Source of the DNA: Sorangium aterium
Lineage (GTDB): Bacteria; Myxococcota_A; Polyangia; Polyangiales; Polyangiaceae
NCBI RefSeq assembly: GCF_028368935.1
Contig: NZ_JAQNDK010000004.1
Span: forward strand, 682,001-746,000
Reading direction: 5' to 3'
Length of the DNA stretch: 64,000 nt
The notes beneath the pieces were generated by a model. The model was given only the letters and a program-made list of their open reading frames with translations, ran no database searches and was not told the DNA's origin. Below are positions 1 to 9,166 of this stretch, one piece after another. Position 1 is the stretch's first letter; each line of letters opens with the position of its first letter. Both the position numbers and the translations under genes were made by a program.

Positions 1-507
1 TGGTCGCTCGGCGCGATCCTGTACCGGCTCCTGACCGGGCGGCCGCCGTTCGAGGCGAGCTCGCTCGCCGATCTCGCGCCGCGCGTCGCGAGCGCGGCGC
101 CGGTGCTCCCGAGCGCGCTGCGGTCCGACATTCCCCCCGGCGTCGACCGCGTGCTCCTCTGCTGCCTCGAGAAGGACCCAGCGCGGCGGCCCGCGAGCGT
201 GGCCGAGCTGGCGATCGCGCTCGCCCCTCATGCGTCGGCGGAGGGCCAGGATCACGTGGAGCGGGCCGCGCGGCTCCTCGGCGCGACGCTCCCGTCGCGC
301 CCCCGCGCCTCGCTCCCGACGATCGGGCTCGGGCTCAGCGCGAGGCCGCGCCCGCCCGAGAGCGCTGGACCGAGCTCGGAGGCGGCCCCGGAGACCTTGC
401 GGCACGGCGCGCAGGACACGGGGCGCCACAGGGCGCGCATCGCGCTGATCGCCGCCGTCGCGTCGCTGCTCGCGATCCTCGGCGTGGCCGCGACGCAGCT
501 CAGGTGA
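1..507 (+). CDS. Ser/Thr protein kinase, C-terminal part (5' end outside window)
   Basis: The frame is open from base 1 and ends at TGA 505-507, so only the last 168 codons are present. The first residues (WSLGAILYRLLTGRPPF) are subdomain IX-X of a bacterial Hanks-type Ser/Thr kinase. A conserved C-lobe stretch follows (CLEKDPARRPASV, near residue 54), then a 60-residue Pro/Arg-rich juxtamembrane linker and one hydrophobic segment close to the C-terminus (IALIAAVASLLAILGVAA). Almost nothing lies beyond that helix, so it looks like a kinase anchored by a single C-terminal membrane segment without a sizeable extracellular sensor. The catalytic loop is outside the window, so activity cannot be judged. 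Confidence 0.9.
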   Translation, partial: WSLGAILYRLLTGRPPFEASSLADLAPRVASAAPVLPSALRSDIPPGVDRVLLCCLEKDPARRPASVAELAIALAPHASAEGQDHVERAARLLGATLPSRPRASLPTIGLGLSARPRPPESAGPSSEAAPETLRHGAQDTGRHRARIALIAAVASLLAILGVAATQLR

Positions 508-702
508 GCCGGCGCCGGCCGAGCCGCCGCGGGCGCAGGAGCACCGCCTCCGGCCCTCGCCGGAGAAGCGTCGTCACCGCGAGCGCGGCAGGATGGGAGA
601 AGCCGGAGAGCCGTCCTGTCTCTCACGGATGGGGCGCGGATCCTCGCGGCTGCGCCGAGAAACGTGACATCCGCGTAGACCGGCTGTCGTAGTATCCGCC
701 GC

Positions 703-1818
703 ATGCCGCATTCTCTCCCAAATTCCGGGGGTGGTCTCGCTCCGCCCGCGCGCATCGGCAAGGTCGCGTTCCTCGGGTATGGCCGCTTCGGTGCGGCGCT
801 CGGGTCGCTGCTCCGCGACGCGGGGATCTCGGTGCGCGCGTTCGACCCTTCTGCGGAGATCCGCGGCGCCGCGCGGGCCGCCTCGCTCCCGGAGCTCGTG
901 GACGGCGCGGACCTCGTCATCGTCGCCGTCCCGGTGCCAGCGGCGCGCGAGGCCCTCCTGTCGCTGCGGCCGCACCTCGCGCCGGGGCAGATCGTGGCCG
1001 ACGTGGGCAGCGTGAAGAGCGTGCCGGCGAGCGCCATGGCCGAGGTGCTCGGCGAGAGCCGGCCCTGGGTGGCGACGCACCCGCTGTTCGGTCCGGCGAG
1101 CCTCGCCCGCGGCGAGCGCCCGCTGCGCGTCGTCGTCTGCCCGAACCCTGCGCACCCGGACGCGGTGCGCCGCGTCGTCGCGCTGTTCGAGCGGATCGGC
1201 TGTCAGGTGCTGGAGCAGGCCCCGGAGGACCACGACCGCGTGATGGCCTTCACGCACGCGCTCGCGTTCTTCATCGCGAAGGGCATGATGGACGCGGGCG
1301 TGCCCGCCGGCGCGCCCTACGCGCCGCCCTCGTTCCAGGGGATCGCTCACACGATCGAGACGGTGCGCGTGGACGCGGGGCACCTGTTCGCCGCGCTGCA
1401 CCGCGAGAACCCCTTCGCGAGCGAGGCGCGCCGCCGCCTCATCGACGCGCTCGTCGCCGTCGATCGAAGCCTCGACGTGCCGACCAAGGACGCCGCGCCC
1501 GAGGACCTCGCCGCGCTCGCGATCCCCGATCTCGGCGCGCTCTCTCCCGAGCTCCGCGAGACGCGGGAGCTCATCGACGACCTGGATCTGGAGCTCGTCG
1601 GCCTGCTCGCGCGGAGGGCCGAGCTCGTCCAGCGCGCCGGGCGCGCCAAGGCCACGATCGGGGCGGCGGTCCGGGATCCGGTGCGCGAGGCGCGGCTGAT
1701 GGAGTCGCGCCGCCGCTGCGCCCAGGAGCTCGGCCTCGACCCCGACGGCGTCGCCGAGGTCTTCGAGGTGATCCTCCGGCACTCGCGCTCGCTCCAGGAG
1801 CGGCGCTCCGCCGTCTAG
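703..1818 (+). CDS. tyrA: Prephenate dehydrogenase with C-terminal chorismate mutase domain (TyrA-type, reversed order)
   Basis: The 371 aa protein begins with a Rossmann NAD(P) site (FLGYGRFG, residues 23-30), followed by GSVKS and THPLFGP, hallmarks of prephenate dehydrogenase. Residues about 284-365 match an AroQ-type chorismate mutase: an Arg-containing first helix (TRELIDDLD), LLARRAELV, then GRAK and RDPVREARLME, aligning with the active-site Arg, Lys, Asp and Glu region of the E. coli mutase domain. The protein would convert chorismate to prephenate and then to 4-hydroxyphenylpyruvate for tyrosine. In E. coli TyrA the mutase is N-terminal; here the order is inverted. No ACT domain is visible. 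The gene stands alone, with no other aromatic pathway gene beside it. Confidence 0.88.
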   Translation: MPHSLPNSGGGLAPPARIGKVAFLGYGRFGAALGSLLRDAGISVRAFDPSAEIRGAARAASLPELVDGADLVIVAVPVPAAREALLSLRPHLAPGQIVADVGSVKSVPASAMAEVLGESRPWVATHPLFGPASLARGERPLRVVVCPNPAHPDAVRRVVALFERIGCQVLEQAPEDHDRVMAFTHALAFFIAKGMMDAGVPAGAPYAPPSFQGIAHTIETVRVDAGHLFAALHRENPFASEARRRLIDALVAVDRSLDVPTKDAAPEDLAALAIPDLGALSPELRETRELIDDLDLELVGLLARRAELVQRAGRAKATIGAAVRDPVREARLMESRRRCAQELGLDPDGVAEVFEVILRHSRSLQERRSAV

Positions 1819-2533
1819 CGCGCGGAGCGCGGCGCAGGCGGCGGACTTTTCACCATCGGAACACTCGGCGCTCCGAGTGCGTCGAGCGGGTATCGCCAGA
1901 GGGTCGGGAGAGCGTCGCCACACCGCCCTCCGCGTCGCTCGCGTCGGCTTTCTTCGTCATCTCTCCGATTCTCGCGCTCTCTCTCGGCCTCTTCGAGGGA
2001 TGGCGCTCGGTGGCGCTATGAATTCCTCTTTTCACGCTGGCGTGCTCCGGTGTAGGGTTTGCGTGCGGGAATCATGCAGCGGCGTCAGGCGCCTCCTTGT
2101 GGATACTGCAGGCGAGCCCTGGGTCGCAGGTAAGACAGCGCCTCGATTACGATACGGGCTCGTCGGCGCAGCGCATGGAGGGCTGGAATGGATCTACGGA
2201 GCGGCCATGCCGGGGGGCCAAGCGTTCCGGGGCTGAGCGTCGCCGGCGTGCGAGCTGCGCGCCGGCGCCCCAGCGCAGGGCCGCCTGCGGGAAGGCCGTC
2301 CGGCGCCTGGGCGGTCGCCCCGGCGGGCGGGCGGGCTCACCCTCCGCCGTGGGCGTGGGCTGCATCCTCGCGACGACGTGGTTTCCACAAGCTTGCTCGC
2401 ACGGGGCGCTGGAGCGGGCTGGAGCGGACGCGGCAGACTCCGCCCGAAAGCGGTGGACACAGCCCCATTCCTGAGGATGCTGCGAGGCTGGCCGCGGCGC
2501 TGACAACGGAGCAGGGGGGCAAGGAGACGCGGG
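1819..2533. other. Intergenic stretch without a recognisable gene
   Basis: There are 715 bases between the TyrA-type gene and the hybrid kinase. Short open frames exist on both strands, but none has a convincing ribosome site or a recognisable motif. The promoter of the hybrid kinase presumably lies in the right part. No tRNA, repeat array or strong hairpin was seen. Confidence 0.5.
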
Positions 2534-4675
2534 ATGAGGGCAGAAGTAGGCAGAGTCAACATCCTGATCGTTGACGACAGGCCTGAGCAGCTCCTCTCCC
2601 TGGAGGCGGTCCTCGCGCCGCTCGGCGAGAACCTCGTCAAGGCGGCGTCCGGCCGGGAAGCGCTTCGCCATCTCCTTCAGGAGGAGTTCGCGGTCATCCT
2701 CCTCGACATCAAGATGCCTGAGATAGATGGGTTCGAGACGGCGACGCTCATCCGCAAGCGGAGGAGTACGCTGCACACGCCGATCATCTTCCTGACGGCG
2801 CACACCGAGCGCGTCTATGTGGAGCGCAGCTATTCGCTCGGAGCGGTCGATTACATCATGACCCCGTTCGCCCCCGAGGTCCTCCGCACCAAGGTGTCTG
2901 TCTTCGTCGATCTCTTCAAGAAGACACAGAAGATCAAGCTCCAGGCGGAGTCGCTGCGCGCGCACGCGGAGCAGCTCCAGCGGCTCAACCGCGCCGCGCT
3001 CAGGATCAACTCGGCCCTGTCGCTCGACGCCATGGTCGCGGCGATCACGGAGGCGGCCCGCGACGTCGGCGGCGCCCATCAGGCGATGACGCTCGTGAAG
3101 CTGGAGCGACCCGGTGAGCGGGCGCGGACCGCGGTGTCGCTCTCGGAGCGGTACACGACGTTCCAGAAGGAGGCGCCTCCGCCGATCGCCGGCAAGCTGT
3201 GCGCGCTCGTCTGCGCCAGGAACAGGCCTCTCCGTTTGACGCAGCGAGAGCTCTCGCTGCACCCGGAGTGGCTGGACAACGGCGGGCAGCGGCCGCCGCC
3301 GCGGGGGTACCTCGCGGTGCCCCTCACCGCGGCCGACGGCCAGAACATCGGGAGCATCCAGCTCTCGGATCGGCACGACGGCGAGTTCTCCGACGACGAC
3401 GAGACCGTCCTCGTGCAGCTCGCGCAGCTCGCTTCCATCGCCATCCAGAACTGCGTGCACGCCGAGGCGCGCGAGGCGAACCGCCTGAAGGACGAGTTCC
3501 TCGCCACGCTCTCCCACGAGCTGCGCAGCCCGCTCAACGCGATCCTCGGCTGGACGCACCTCCTGCGGTCCGAGCCGTTCGATGAGCAGCGGGTGTCCCA
3601 TGGGCTCGAGGTGATCGAGCGCAACGTGGCCGCGCAGACGAAGCTCATCGAGGATCTCCTCGACGTCTCGCGGGTCACGACGGGCAAGCTGAGCATCAGC
3701 GCCGCGCCGATGGCGCTCGCGCCCGTCGTGGAGACCGCCATCGACGCGATCCGCCCCGCCGCCGAGGCGAAGGGGCTCACGATCGACGTCTCGCTCGACC
3801 CCGGCATCGAGGTGAACGGCGACGCGGATCGGCTGCAGCAGGTCGTCTCGAACCTCACGTCCAACGCGCTCAAGTTCACGCGTCCCGGGGACCATATCCT
3901 CGTCTCCCTCCGGCGGGCCGGCGCGACGGCGGAGCTCACGGTGCGCGACACGGGGGAGGGCATCGCGCCGGATTTCCTCCCGCTCGTCTTCGAGCGCTTC
4001 CGCCAGGCCGACAGCACGAGCCGCAGGACGCACGCGGGCCTCGGCATCGGGCTGTCCCTTGTGCGCCATATCGTCGAGATCCACGGCGGCTCGGTCGTGG
4101 CCGACAGCCCTGGGTTGCACAAAGGATCGACGTTCGTGATCCGGCTCCCGCTCCTCGGGGTCGAGCCCAGCTCGCTCCCGACGCTGACGAGGGAGGGCCG
4201 GTCGCGCTCGCTCGTGTGCTCGGAGTCCGCGTCCAATCTCGGCGGGCTGCGCGTCCTGCTCGTCGAGGACGACGCGGACGCGAGGGAGCTCCTTCAGGAG
4301 GTGCTGTCCCAGCACCACGCCGAGGTGACGGCCGTGGCTTCGGCTCACGAGGCGCTCGCGGCGTTCTGCGTGGCTCTCCCGCACGTGCTCGTGAGTGATA
4401 TCGCCATGCCGGGCGAGGACGGCTATGAGCTCATCCGCGCCATCCGGCGGCGCCCGCCGCAGGCCGGCGGCGATCTGCCCGCGCTGGCCCTGACGGCCTA
4501 TGCTCGCAAGGAGGACCAGAAGCGCGCGCTCGACGCCGGCTTCCACATGCACGCCACGAAGCCGATCGAGCCCGCCGCCCTCGTGGCCGCCGTGGCCAGC
4601 CTCGCGGCCCGGGCCCGCGCCGGCGACCTCCCCTGCGCCCGGGACCGAGGATCGAGCGAGGAGATCAACCCGTGA
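2534..4675 (+). CDS. Hybrid sensor histidine kinase/response regulator (REC-GAF-HisKA-HATPase-REC)
   Basis: A 713 aa cytoplasmic protein with no membrane segment. An N-terminal receiver carries the acceptor Asp58 (LLDIKMPEIDG), followed by a short coiled coil near 130-150. A GAF-like domain spans about 155-310. HisKA has the phospho-His328 (SHELRSPLN), and the ATPase has N box SNLTSNALKFT (440-450), G1 DTGEGIAP (472-479) and G2 GLGIGL (502-507). A second receiver near 572-690 has Asp622 (SDIAMPGEDG). Receivers at both ends suggest the kinase is itself switched by an upstream kinase and passes phosphate to its C-terminal receiver. No output gene is adjacent, so the target pathway is unknown. 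All catalytic residues are intact. Confidence 0.93.
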   Translation: MRAEVGRVNILIVDDRPEQLLSLEAVLAPLGENLVKAASGREALRHLLQEEFAVILLDIKMPEIDGFETATLIRKRRSTLHTPIIFLTAHTERVYVERSYSLGAVDYIMTPFAPEVLRTKVSVFVDLFKKTQKIKLQAESLRAHAEQLQRLNRAALRINSALSLDAMVAAITEAARDVGGAHQAMTLVKLERPGERARTAVSLSERYTTFQKEAPPPIAGKLCALVCARNRPLRLTQRELSLHPEWLDNGGQRPPPRGYLAVPLTAADGQNIGSIQLSDRHDGEFSDDDETVLVQLAQLASIAIQNCVHAEAREANRLKDEFLATLSHELRSPLNAILGWTHLLRSEPFDEQRVSHGLEVIERNVAAQTKLIEDLLDVSRVTTGKLSISAAPMALAPVVETAIDAIRPAAEAKGLTIDVSLDPGIEVNGDADRLQQVVSNLTSNALKFTRPGDHILVSLRRAGATAELTVRDTGEGIAPDFLPLVFERFRQADSTSRRTHAGLGIGLSLVRHIVEIHGGSVVADSPGLHKGSTFVIRLPLLGVEPSSLPTLTREGRSRSLVCSESASNLGGLRVLLVEDDADARELLQEVLSQHHAEVTAVASAHEALAAFCVALPHVLVSDIAMPGEDGYELIRAIRRRPPQAGGDLPALALTAYARKEDQKRALDAGFHMHATKPIEPAALVAAVASLAARARAGDLPCARDRGSSEEINP

Positions 4676-5486
4676 GGATCGCGCGGAGACGAGGGTCCTC
4701 GGGCGCTCCATAGCGGGGTGATCGCCGCCGGTCGCTCGGCGAGCGAGGCGCCGTGCGGTGAGTGAGCGCCTGTGAGCTTCCTTGACCGGGGGCGTCTTCG
4801 CGTTATCTATCGCTCGCACATTCCACCTGAGCTCGCCCGCTCCCGCGGCCCGGCCCGTGAGCGATATCGGGTCTCTCCCCAGCGGCCTGCGCTCATGAGC
4901 AGGGACGAGGACCAAGGTCCGACGGGCATTGGGCCTGGGACTTGCAACTCATGAAGCGAACGTGTCCTCATGGCCAGACCGGGAGCCGACCCCCATCGGG
5001 GGCCAGACGTGTCGCGTCCACGCTGCAGTCGGGCTCTGTTCGCCTGTTGCGCGGCGACGGAGCCGCTCCTCCAGGTCGCTCACGCGAGCAGGCTTTGGCT
5101 CATGGGGCCCTCACCTCTGGAGGTCAATCCGCTATGGCGGAGGTGCTGTCAGGCACCGTCGTTCTTCACGCGCCACGTTCGCCCGCGCCCGCGTAGGCGA
5201 ATGTGCTTGACCGGTGGGCGTTCGCAGGGGGGCACCCACATGCAACGATGATGCAGTGAGACAAAAAGCTTGCGTAATCCAGTATGGTGGCCTATCGTCC
5301 ACCATAACGGAATCACCACGGAGTTGACACAGGGCCATCGCACGCGGCGTGCTCATAGCGCCTCTGGGGCGCACGTTTTGCGCGATTTTGCGTAGATTGA
5401 GTCGCTTGGCGGTGTGGAGCGGTGATCGGCGCGGGATTCTACCGAGTCATTCTTTGGGGGGGACAACCCAACGGAGAGAACGAACC
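4676..5486. other. Intergenic region, no gene seen; holds an operator-like palindrome
   Basis: This is 811 bases without a supported coding region; the overlapping short frames at 4.9-5.25 kb show no motif. From about 5240 the sequence is noticeably less GC-rich and contains the perfect inverted repeat 5283-5306 and a TTGACA box at 5324-5329. The right end therefore looks like the control region of the small lipoprotein gene that starts at 5487. Confidence 0.5.
5283..5306 (+). promoter_or_regulatory. Perfect 8-8-8 inverted repeat, possible operator
   Basis: TATGGTGG (5283-5290) and CCACCATA (5299-5306) are exact reverse complements separated by eight bases. It lies 17 bases before a TTGACA hexamer (5324-5329) and about 180 bases before the lipoprotein start. 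I see no well-spaced -10 box, so the promoter itself is uncertain. It could be a regulator site or a small RNA hairpin. Confidence 0.4.
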
Positions 5487-5798
5487 ATGAACGCTTCGAA
5501 GAGCATCTTTGCAAGCGCGCTGCTGCTAGGCGCGACCATGATGATGATCGGCGCCGGATGCGGCGATGACGAGGGGACCACCACCACCTCCTCCTCCACG
5601 ACGACGAGCTCGGCGACGACTGGCAGTGGCGGCGCGGGCGGCACCGGCGGCGCGGGCGGCACCGGCGGCGCGGGTGAGGGCGGCGCGGGCGGCGCGGGCG
5701 AGGGCGGCGCAGGTGGCGCCGGCGGCGCGGGCGAGGGTGGCGCCGGCGGCGCTGGCGGCAGTGGCGGCGCGGGTGAGGGCGGCGCGGGCGGCGCCTGA
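5487..5798 (+). CDS. Small Gly-rich repeat lipoprotein
   Basis: ATG 5487 is chosen because a purine-rich ribosome site (GGAGAGAA, about 5473-5480) precedes it and a signal peptide follows directly: MNASKSIFASALLLGA, then a lipobox-like IGAGC. The mature 80 or so residues are almost wholly low complexity: a Thr/Ser run, then tandem units of the type GGAGGTGGAG and GGAGEGGAG to the C-terminus. Such lipoproteins are frequent in Sorangium-type genomes as free spacers or as the N-terminal linker of larger surface proteins. Here the gene ends immediately after the linker, so it is either a minimal surface protein or the truncated front of a longer one. Position -3 of the lipobox is Gly, which is unusual. 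Confidence 0.7.
   Translation: MNASKSIFASALLLGATMMMIGAGCGDDEGTTTTSSSTTTSSATTGSGGAGGTGGAGGTGGAGEGGAGGAGEGGAGGAGGAGEGGAGGAGGSGGAGEGGAGGA
5632..5795 (+). repeat. In-frame GGC/GCG-rich tandem repeat coding for Gly-Ala units
   Basis: Short units of the form GGCGGCGCGGGC with GAGGGC or ACCGGC variants are repeated throughout the 3' half of the small lipoprotein gene. All length changes are multiples of three, so the frame is kept. The array is a likely hotspot for slippage and copy-number change. Confidence 0.8.
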
Positions 5799-6544
5799 GA
5801 CGAGCGCGTCGATAGCGCCTATCCCTCGCCGAGCCCGCGGTAAGGCGGGCGGGGGATAGGCTGTTGGAGCGCCACTCATCACCTCCCGTCCCCATGCGCC
5901 TTCGCGGCTGCATGGCTCGGTCTGGCTTTGTTCGGCGCTCTATCGTGATGCGCAGATTCGTGCGATGCTGGCTCAGCCGCCAGGCCGGCGCGAGGCGTAC
6001 GAACGTGCGCTGAAGCGAGCCGAACGACGCGGATGAGCCCGTAGCGTACGAAGATACGCCCCGCTCTGGGCTCGGGAATCACGGGTGGGCTCGAAGACGG
6101 AAGATGCTTTGTGTCTTCCCTCCGTCCCGTGGTGTCCCGAGCATTTTGATTTCAGAACATGTGCCCGTCGCGCCGGCCTCGAGAGGCTATGTGCTGGGCG
6201 GCGTCTGCGCTGCTGCCGCGCGCTCTACCGCGCTGCTGCGTGCCTTTCGCGCTGCAGCGTGCCTTGTTCGCACGACTGCGCTCCGCTTCGCGCTCGCACG
6301 CATCTCGGACGGAGCACTGGCGCGGACGCGTGCACGCTATGCATGTTTTGCGGCCCCTCTGGTGCCGACGTCATGGATTTTCCAGAGGAGATGTCCGATC
6401 CGCGATGTGAGCTTCGCCCACAGCGCCTCCTCAAAGCCGCGCCGAAGTCCTTCCCTTCCTGGCGGGGAATCCTTGCTGGGCGAGTTCCTGGCGGGGAATC
6501 CTGTCGGGCAGGACGAGCCCGGATAAAGACATGCTTGCGGGGGG
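5799..6544. other. Intergenic region without a supported gene
   Basis: This is 746 bases between the convergent lipoprotein gene and the TPR-GAF relic. Apart from the hairpin at 5817-5861, only short frames with no motifs or ribosome sites are seen. The base composition is more mixed than in the flanking genes (about 6100-6450 is Cys- and Arg-rich in every frame), consistent with non-coding or decayed sequence. Confidence 0.45.
5817..5861 (+). terminator. Hairpin after the Gly-rich lipoprotein gene
   Basis: A left arm of 14 bases at 5817-5830 pairs with 5848-5861 (GCCTATCCC with GGGGATAGGC, one G-U pair) around a 17-base loop. It begins 18 bases after the stop codon. There is no T-run, so it is a terminator-like stem of the kind seen in high-GC genomes rather than a canonical one. 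Confidence 0.55.
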
Positions 6545-9166
6545 CTAGCGCGCCTCGTGGCAGCGCCGCAGCTCGCTCGTGGGGCTAGCGTCGCGGTTGC
6601 AGGCGCGGAGCTCCTCGGTGAGGCGAGCGACCTCTTCGACGAGGGCCTCGTTGCAGCGACGGAGCTCGCGCGAGGTGCTCTGAGCGTCGCGATAGCGCAG
6701 CGCGTTGTGCACGGCTACCGCCGCCTGCGACGCGAGGAGGCCGCAGAGCTCGACCTGGCCGGCGCGGAACGCGCCAGCGTTCGCGCCGTTCTCCGCGTAG
6801 AGCACGCCCGTGAGGCGGCCCTGATGCGTCATGGCGAGGCACAGGATCGATCGAAGGCCGCCCTCGAGCAGGTAAGGGTCGTCCGCGAACCGCTCGTCCA
6901 TGGCCGCGCTGGCGAGGGCGACCGGCTGCTGTGTCAGGGCGACGTGCTGGACGACGCTGGCGGCGAGATCGGCGGCCTCGAGCGGCGTCGGAGGTCCGAC
7001 GCGGACCCCTCCGCGGTCGCCGTCGAGCTCGGCCTCGACGGTCAGCGCGCCGTCGCGCGCCAGGAGCAGCACGGCGCGCTGCGCCCCCGCGCTCTCGCTC
7101 AGGGCCCGGAGGAGCCGCTCGAAGAGGCGCTCCGGGACGAGCTCTCCGCAGATCGCGCGCGAGACGCGGAGGAGGGCGAACGCGTCGAGCGGCGTGGGGC
7201 GCTCCGTGCTCGCCGGGAGCGCGGACTCCGGCGGACGGCTCTGCTGCCCGAGGAGCGCGGCGCGCGCGACGAGGTGCGGGTATTTTCGCGACAGCTGTCG
7301 CGCTTTGGCCGCCGCGCCCCACCGCAGATAGCCCTCGTGGGCGTCGGCCATGTAGACGTGGGCGATCCTCTCCCTGCCGCTCGCCAGGTGGAACTTCGCG
7401 CAGAGCTCGCTGGCGAGCGCCTCGTCCCGGACGAAGCCGTTCACCTTCGCCGACTCGATCGCTTGATCGTAGAGCTTCATCGCCGCGAGCTCCTCGCCGG
7501 CGGCGCGCGCGGACTCCGCGCGGAGGAGGAGGTGTTTGTGACGGTAGTTGTCCGGGCACCGCTCGGCCCACTCCGAGAACCGATCCCGGTAGCTCGCCAC
7601 CGAGACGGTGCTCAGCTGCCGGCCGCGCGCCAGCGTGGGCGAGAGCAGCGTCAGGCAGGTGTAGAAGAACACCTCGGTCGCGAGGTGATCGTCGACGCCG
7701 CCCTGCATTTTCGCCTCGGCCAGCGAGCCCATCCGCAGCGCCCCCTCGTGGTCCTCGTTCAGGAAGCAGATCTGCTGCCGCAGCGCGTAGTGGACGCGCG
7801 CGGCGGCGCCGTATGCTGGCGCCGAGAGCTTCGCTTCATCCCCTGCGTCGTCGAGATCGCCGTGGCTGGGCGGGCGTGACGTGCCGGCGCGCGTCGCGTC
7901 CATCAGGTCGTCGAGCGCGCGGCGCACCCCGGCCAGCGCGAGGATGGCGAGCTCCTCCCGCGCGCGCCGCACGACCGAGAGAAACCCGTCGACCTCGGCC
8001 CGCACCGCCTCGCACTCGTCGCCGAGCCCGAATCGAACGAGCGCGGTGTGGACGCACGCCTGGGACAGGTAGGTGAGATCGCCCGTCCTGTGCCCCGCCT
8101 CGAGGGCGGCCTGGAAGAGATCGAGGCTCGAAAGGAGGTGATCGGTGAAGACGCTGATGTGGGCCCCGAGCACGACGCGCAGCCGGCAGGAGAGCTCGGG
8201 CTGTCCGGACCTCTCGTTCATCTCGATCGCGAGCTGCCCGAGCTCGTACGCCTCGTCGTAACGGCGGAGCACCCGCGCCGCGACCCAGGCGTAGGCCATG
8301 TAGCCGTACGAGGAAGCTCCGCCGTGGCCGCGCTCCAACGACAGGTTGACCTGCCTGGCCGCGATGAACGTGCAGAGCGGCGGGTTCACCGTCGCGGCGG
8401 GGAGCATGAGGGCCATGAGGAGCCGGAGCGCCGCGCGGGTCCGGGCGTCCGACGCCTCCGGCTCGTCGAGCAGATCCTTGAGCCGGCGCGTGCCGAGCGC
8501 GACGCGCGCGGCCGCGAGCTCTGCGTCCGCGGCCGCCTTGCGCCCCGGCCCGTCCTCGGGGAGGGGGACGCCGAGCATCGCGAGGGCCGTCTTTCCGAGC
8601 GCCACCGCCTCATCCAGCCGGCCCTGGGTGGTGTACACGGCGATGCGCAGCTCGTACGCCCTGGCCCGCTCGAGATCGGAGCGCGCCTCCGCGGCGAGCA
8701 CGTCGAGCAGCGACTCCGCGCGATCGAGCCGACCGCCGAGGTGCGCGCACTCGGCCGCCTCCGCATGCAGCGAGAAGGCAATCTCGTGGTCTCGCTTGAA
8801 GCTCCCGTCCGGCAGCGCCGCGATCCCGGCCTCGAAGAGATCGGCGGCCGCCGGGGTCGCGCCCCGCTCCCTCGCCTTGCGGCCCGCGGCGAGGTTCATC
8901 GCGGCGAGCGCCGCCCGCTCGCGCGGCTCTACGATCAAGGGCGCGCCGAGGTTCAGGTGGTGCGCGGCCTCGAAGAGCGCCTCGTCCGAGCGCTCGCGCT
9001 GCGATCGCGCCTCGGCCATGCGCCCGAGGCGCAGGTGGACCGCGCGCCGCTCCGCGTCAGGGAGGGCGGCGTAGGCGTCGATGTCGACCTTCAGCACCTG
9101 CGCACGCGGCGTGCGCTCGTCAGCGGGCTTGCAGAGCAACTTCATCGCCATCTCCGAGGCGATCAC
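6545..9166 (-). CDS. TPR-repeat/GAF protein, apparent relic of a trifunctional kinase-ATPase-histidine kinase
   Basis: An 873 aa protein on the minus strand. From about residue 30 (AYAALPDAERRAVHLRLGR) it matches the helical TPR-like region that follows the AAA ATPase domain in large myxobacterial and cyanobacterial Ser/Thr kinase-ATPase-histidine kinase fusions. Residues about 30-640 are tandem helical repeats. A GAF domain lies near 680-820 (LPERLFERLL-type entry, later LYAENGANAG, LLASQAAVAVHNA), and a short coiled coil ends the protein. The kinase and ATPase domains that should precede it, and the histidine kinase that should follow, are absent. The 29-residue N-terminus has no clear counterpart. 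It may be a stable partial protein or a decaying gene; the reading frame itself is intact. Confidence 0.75.
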   Translation of the reverse strand: MIASEMAMKLLCKPADERTPRAQVLKVDIDAYAALPDAERRAVHLRLGRMAEARSQRERSDEALFEAAHHLNLGAPLIVEPRERAALAAMNLAAGRKARERGATPAAADLFEAGIAALPDGSFKRDHEIAFSLHAEAAECAHLGGRLDRAESLLDVLAAEARSDLERARAYELRIAVYTTQGRLDEAVALGKTALAMLGVPLPEDGPGRKAAADAELAAARVALGTRRLKDLLDEPEASDARTRAALRLLMALMLPAATVNPPLCTFIAARQVNLSLERGHGGASSYGYMAYAWVAARVLRRYDEAYELGQLAIEMNERSGQPELSCRLRVVLGAHISVFTDHLLSSLDLFQAALEAGHRTGDLTYLSQACVHTALVRFGLGDECEAVRAEVDGFLSVVRRAREELAILALAGVRRALDDLMDATRAGTSRPPSHGDLDDAGDEAKLSAPAYGAAARVHYALRQQICFLNEDHEGALRMGSLAEAKMQGGVDDHLATEVFFYTCLTLLSPTLARGRQLSTVSVASYRDRFSEWAERCPDNYRHKHLLLRAESARAAGEELAAMKLYDQAIESAKVNGFVRDEALASELCAKFHLASGRERIAHVYMADAHEGYLRWGAAAKARQLSRKYPHLVARAALLGQQSRPPESALPASTERPTPLDAFALLRVSRAICGELVPERLFERLLRALSESAGAQRAVLLLARDGALTVEAELDGDRGGVRVGPPTPLEAADLAASVVQHVALTQQPVALASAAMDERFADDPYLLEGGLRSILCLAMTHQGRLTGVLYAENGANAGAFRAGQVELCGLLASQAAVAVHNALRYRDAQSTSRELRRCNEALVEEVARLTEELRACNRDASPTSELRRCHEAR

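Noticed and set aside
2147-4915. A very long open frame antisense to the hybrid kinase gene
   Set aside because: It is Arg/Asp/Glu/Leu-rich with no motif and mirrors the codon bias of the well-supported sense gene; such frames arise by GC content alone.
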